Positions 21,725-22,764 of a stretch of DNA of 22,764 nt are shown here, one piece after another. The notes beneath the pieces were generated by a model, which ran no database searches, had not been told where the DNA came from, and was given only the letters and a program-made list of their open reading frames with translations. The position numbers and the translations under genes were made by a program. Source of the DNA: Candidatus Omnitrophota bacterium (GTDB lineage Bacteria; Omnitrophota; Koll11; JAHIPI01); contig JAQUMG010000008.1 of NCBI GenBank assembly GCA_028718265.1, positions 1 through 22,764 of the forward strand, read 5' to 3'. The stretch's first letter is position 1. Each line of letters begins with the position of its first letter.

Positions 21725-22764
21725 CTATTTTCGCAGGTTTTTAGCGAAATTGTTTCCGAATTCATAACAAAGTTTCAGCTCGTTCTGGTCGGGGACATAT
21801 TTGAAGGCTATGCCGGGTTTTATAACTTCTATGCCGGCTTCCCCCAGAACGTCTTCGACCAGTTTTACCGCGCCGCCGGACCATCCGTAAGAGCCAAAGG
21901 CGGAAGCAACTCTGTTTTTCGGCTTCAGGCCGTTTAAAAATTCAAGGAACCCGGCAATTGCGGGAAGCATATCGTTATCATGCGTCGAAGAACCTATGAG
22001 ATAACCTTTGGCATCGAGCATTTCCTTTATAACTTCTGTGCGGTCCGAAGTATTTATATCGAAAACTTTAACCGGCACACCGGCAGCTACTATTCCGTCG
22101 CACATCTTCCGCGCCATTTTTTCGGTGGCACCCCACATGGTCTCGTATATAATAACAATCTTATCCTTCATTTCATTTTTTGCCCAGGATACATAGGAAT
22201 TGACTATCTTCATAGGATCTTTGCGCCAGATTATCCCGTGGCTCGGAGCTATCATCTTTATGGGAAGATTCATATTCTGGACATCTGTTATCTTCTTTAA
22301 AATAATCGGGCTTAAAGGCCACAGGATATTTGCGTAGTATTTGGCCGCTTCATCCATAAGCTCGCACTGATTGGTCTCGTCGTCAAACCTTTCGGAGGTA
22401 GCATAGTGCTGGCCGAAAGCATCATTCGGCAAAAGGATCTGGTCTTCAATCATGTACGTAAACATGCTGTCCGGCCAGTGTATCATCGGGGCCTCAAGAA
22501 ACGCCAGCGTCTTTTTCCCCAGTTTCAGTTTATCGCCCGTTTTTACAACCTGAAAATTCATATCGCAGTAGTAATGCTTATACAACCCCTCTTTGCATTT
22601 TTCCGTACCGAAAACTTTTGCATTCGGACAGAGTTTAAGCAGGGCCGGCAGCGCTCCCGAATGGTCCGTCTCCACGTGGTTGGCGATAATATAATCTATT
22701 TTCCGGGGATCAATGACTTCTTTTATATTCGCGATCATTTCGTCGGCGAAAGGGCCGTATACCG
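21725..22764 (-). CDS. Flavo-diiron protein (A-type flavoprotein, FprA-like), 5' end cut by the window edge
   Basis: At least 345 residues are visible and the open frame continues off the right edge; an internal Met at 22736-22738 is not the true start (the frame upstream reads V-Y-G-P-F-A-D-E, as family members do). About 55-60 N-terminal residues should be missing from a protein of about 400. The metallo-beta-lactamase-like domain has H-V-E-T-D-H-S-G (H-x-E-x-D-H), and M-I-H-W-P-D-S-M and S-H-G-I-I-W for other diiron ligands. A flavodoxin domain follows (I-I-Y-E-T-M-W-G-A-T-E-K-M-A, then S-A-F-G-S-Y-G-W-S-G-G). Such enzymes reduce O2 to water, or NO to N2O, with electrons from rubredoxin. 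Confidence 0.95.
   Translation of the reverse strand, partial: VYGPFADEMIANIKEVIDPRKIDYIIANHVETDHSGALPALLKLCPNAKVFGTEKCKEGLYKHYYCDMNFQVVKTGDKLKLGKKTLAFLEAPMIHWPDSMFTYMIEDQILLPNDAFGQHYATSERFDDETNQCELMDEAAKYYANILWPLSPIILKKITDVQNMNLPIKMIAPSHGIIWRKDPMKIVNSYVSWAKNEMKDKIVIIYETMWGATEKMARKMCDGIVAAGVPVKVFDINTSDRTEVIKEMLDAKGYLIGSSTHDNDMLPAIAGFLEFLNGLKPKNRVASAFGSYGWSGGAVKLVEDVLGEAGIEVIKPGIAFKYVPDQNELKLCYEFGNNFAKNLRK

Overview
The window looks like the chromosome of a free-living, Gram-negative-type anaerobe. There are two lipoproteins with lipoboxes, an OmpA/LysM envelope protein, a prepilin-like protein and an oxygen-defence set typical of anaerobes (flavo-diiron protein, rubredoxin, rubrerythrin). The gene mix and the style of the hypothetical proteins recall Candidatus Omnitrophota (former OP3) metagenome contigs. 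That placement is inference: there is no rRNA or other marker here. Nearly all genes lie on the minus strand. The exceptions are a thioredoxin-like gene and a dus gene. No tRNA, rRNA, CRISPR array, transposase or phage gene was seen.

Layout, left to right. (1) 1-5745 is an envelope and housekeeping block: an edge fragment, a small exported protein, a peptidoglycan-binding lipoprotein, a HAD phosphatase overlapping rlmN, an OmpA-LysM protein, an ArsB/NhaD-type permease and a second peptidoglycan-binding lipoprotein. (2) 5746-12109 is a nitrogen-assimilation operon transcribed leftward, gdhA-carB-DUF1846. It sits behind a consensus promoter and a leader that reads as an ANTAR antitermination switch: two hairpins with hexanucleotide loops carrying A at position 1 and G at position 4, the second overlapping an intrinsic terminator. 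(3) 12110-14792 holds a DNA-binding-like protein, a thioredoxin fused to a GspB/PilP-like domain, a prepilin-like protein and a GAF-ANTAR protein, which is the obvious candidate trans-factor for the gdhA switch. (4) 14793-15355 is a 560-base non-coding stretch with two large, elaborate inverted-repeat elements sharing a core motif. (5) 15356-17572 has a dus gene convergent on a PPC/DUF296-PPOX pair and a small Cys-rich exported protein. (6) 17573-22764 is a tightly packed leftward oxygen/redox-stress operon: flavo-diiron protein, rubredoxin, PPOX protein, rubrerythrin, flavin reductase, ferritin-like protein, glutaredoxin, thioredoxin reductase and Ogg2 8-oxoguanine glycosylase.

The strongest observation is the gdhA leader together with the ANTAR gene 2 kb away: a possible local circuit in which a GAF-ANTAR sensor decides whether gdhA-carB-DUF1846 is transcribed. 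Next are the paired palindromic elements at 14856-15295, one with a promoter placed to transcribe it as a hairpin RNA, and two genes (dus and the ANTAR gene) whose promoters predict leaderless mRNAs.
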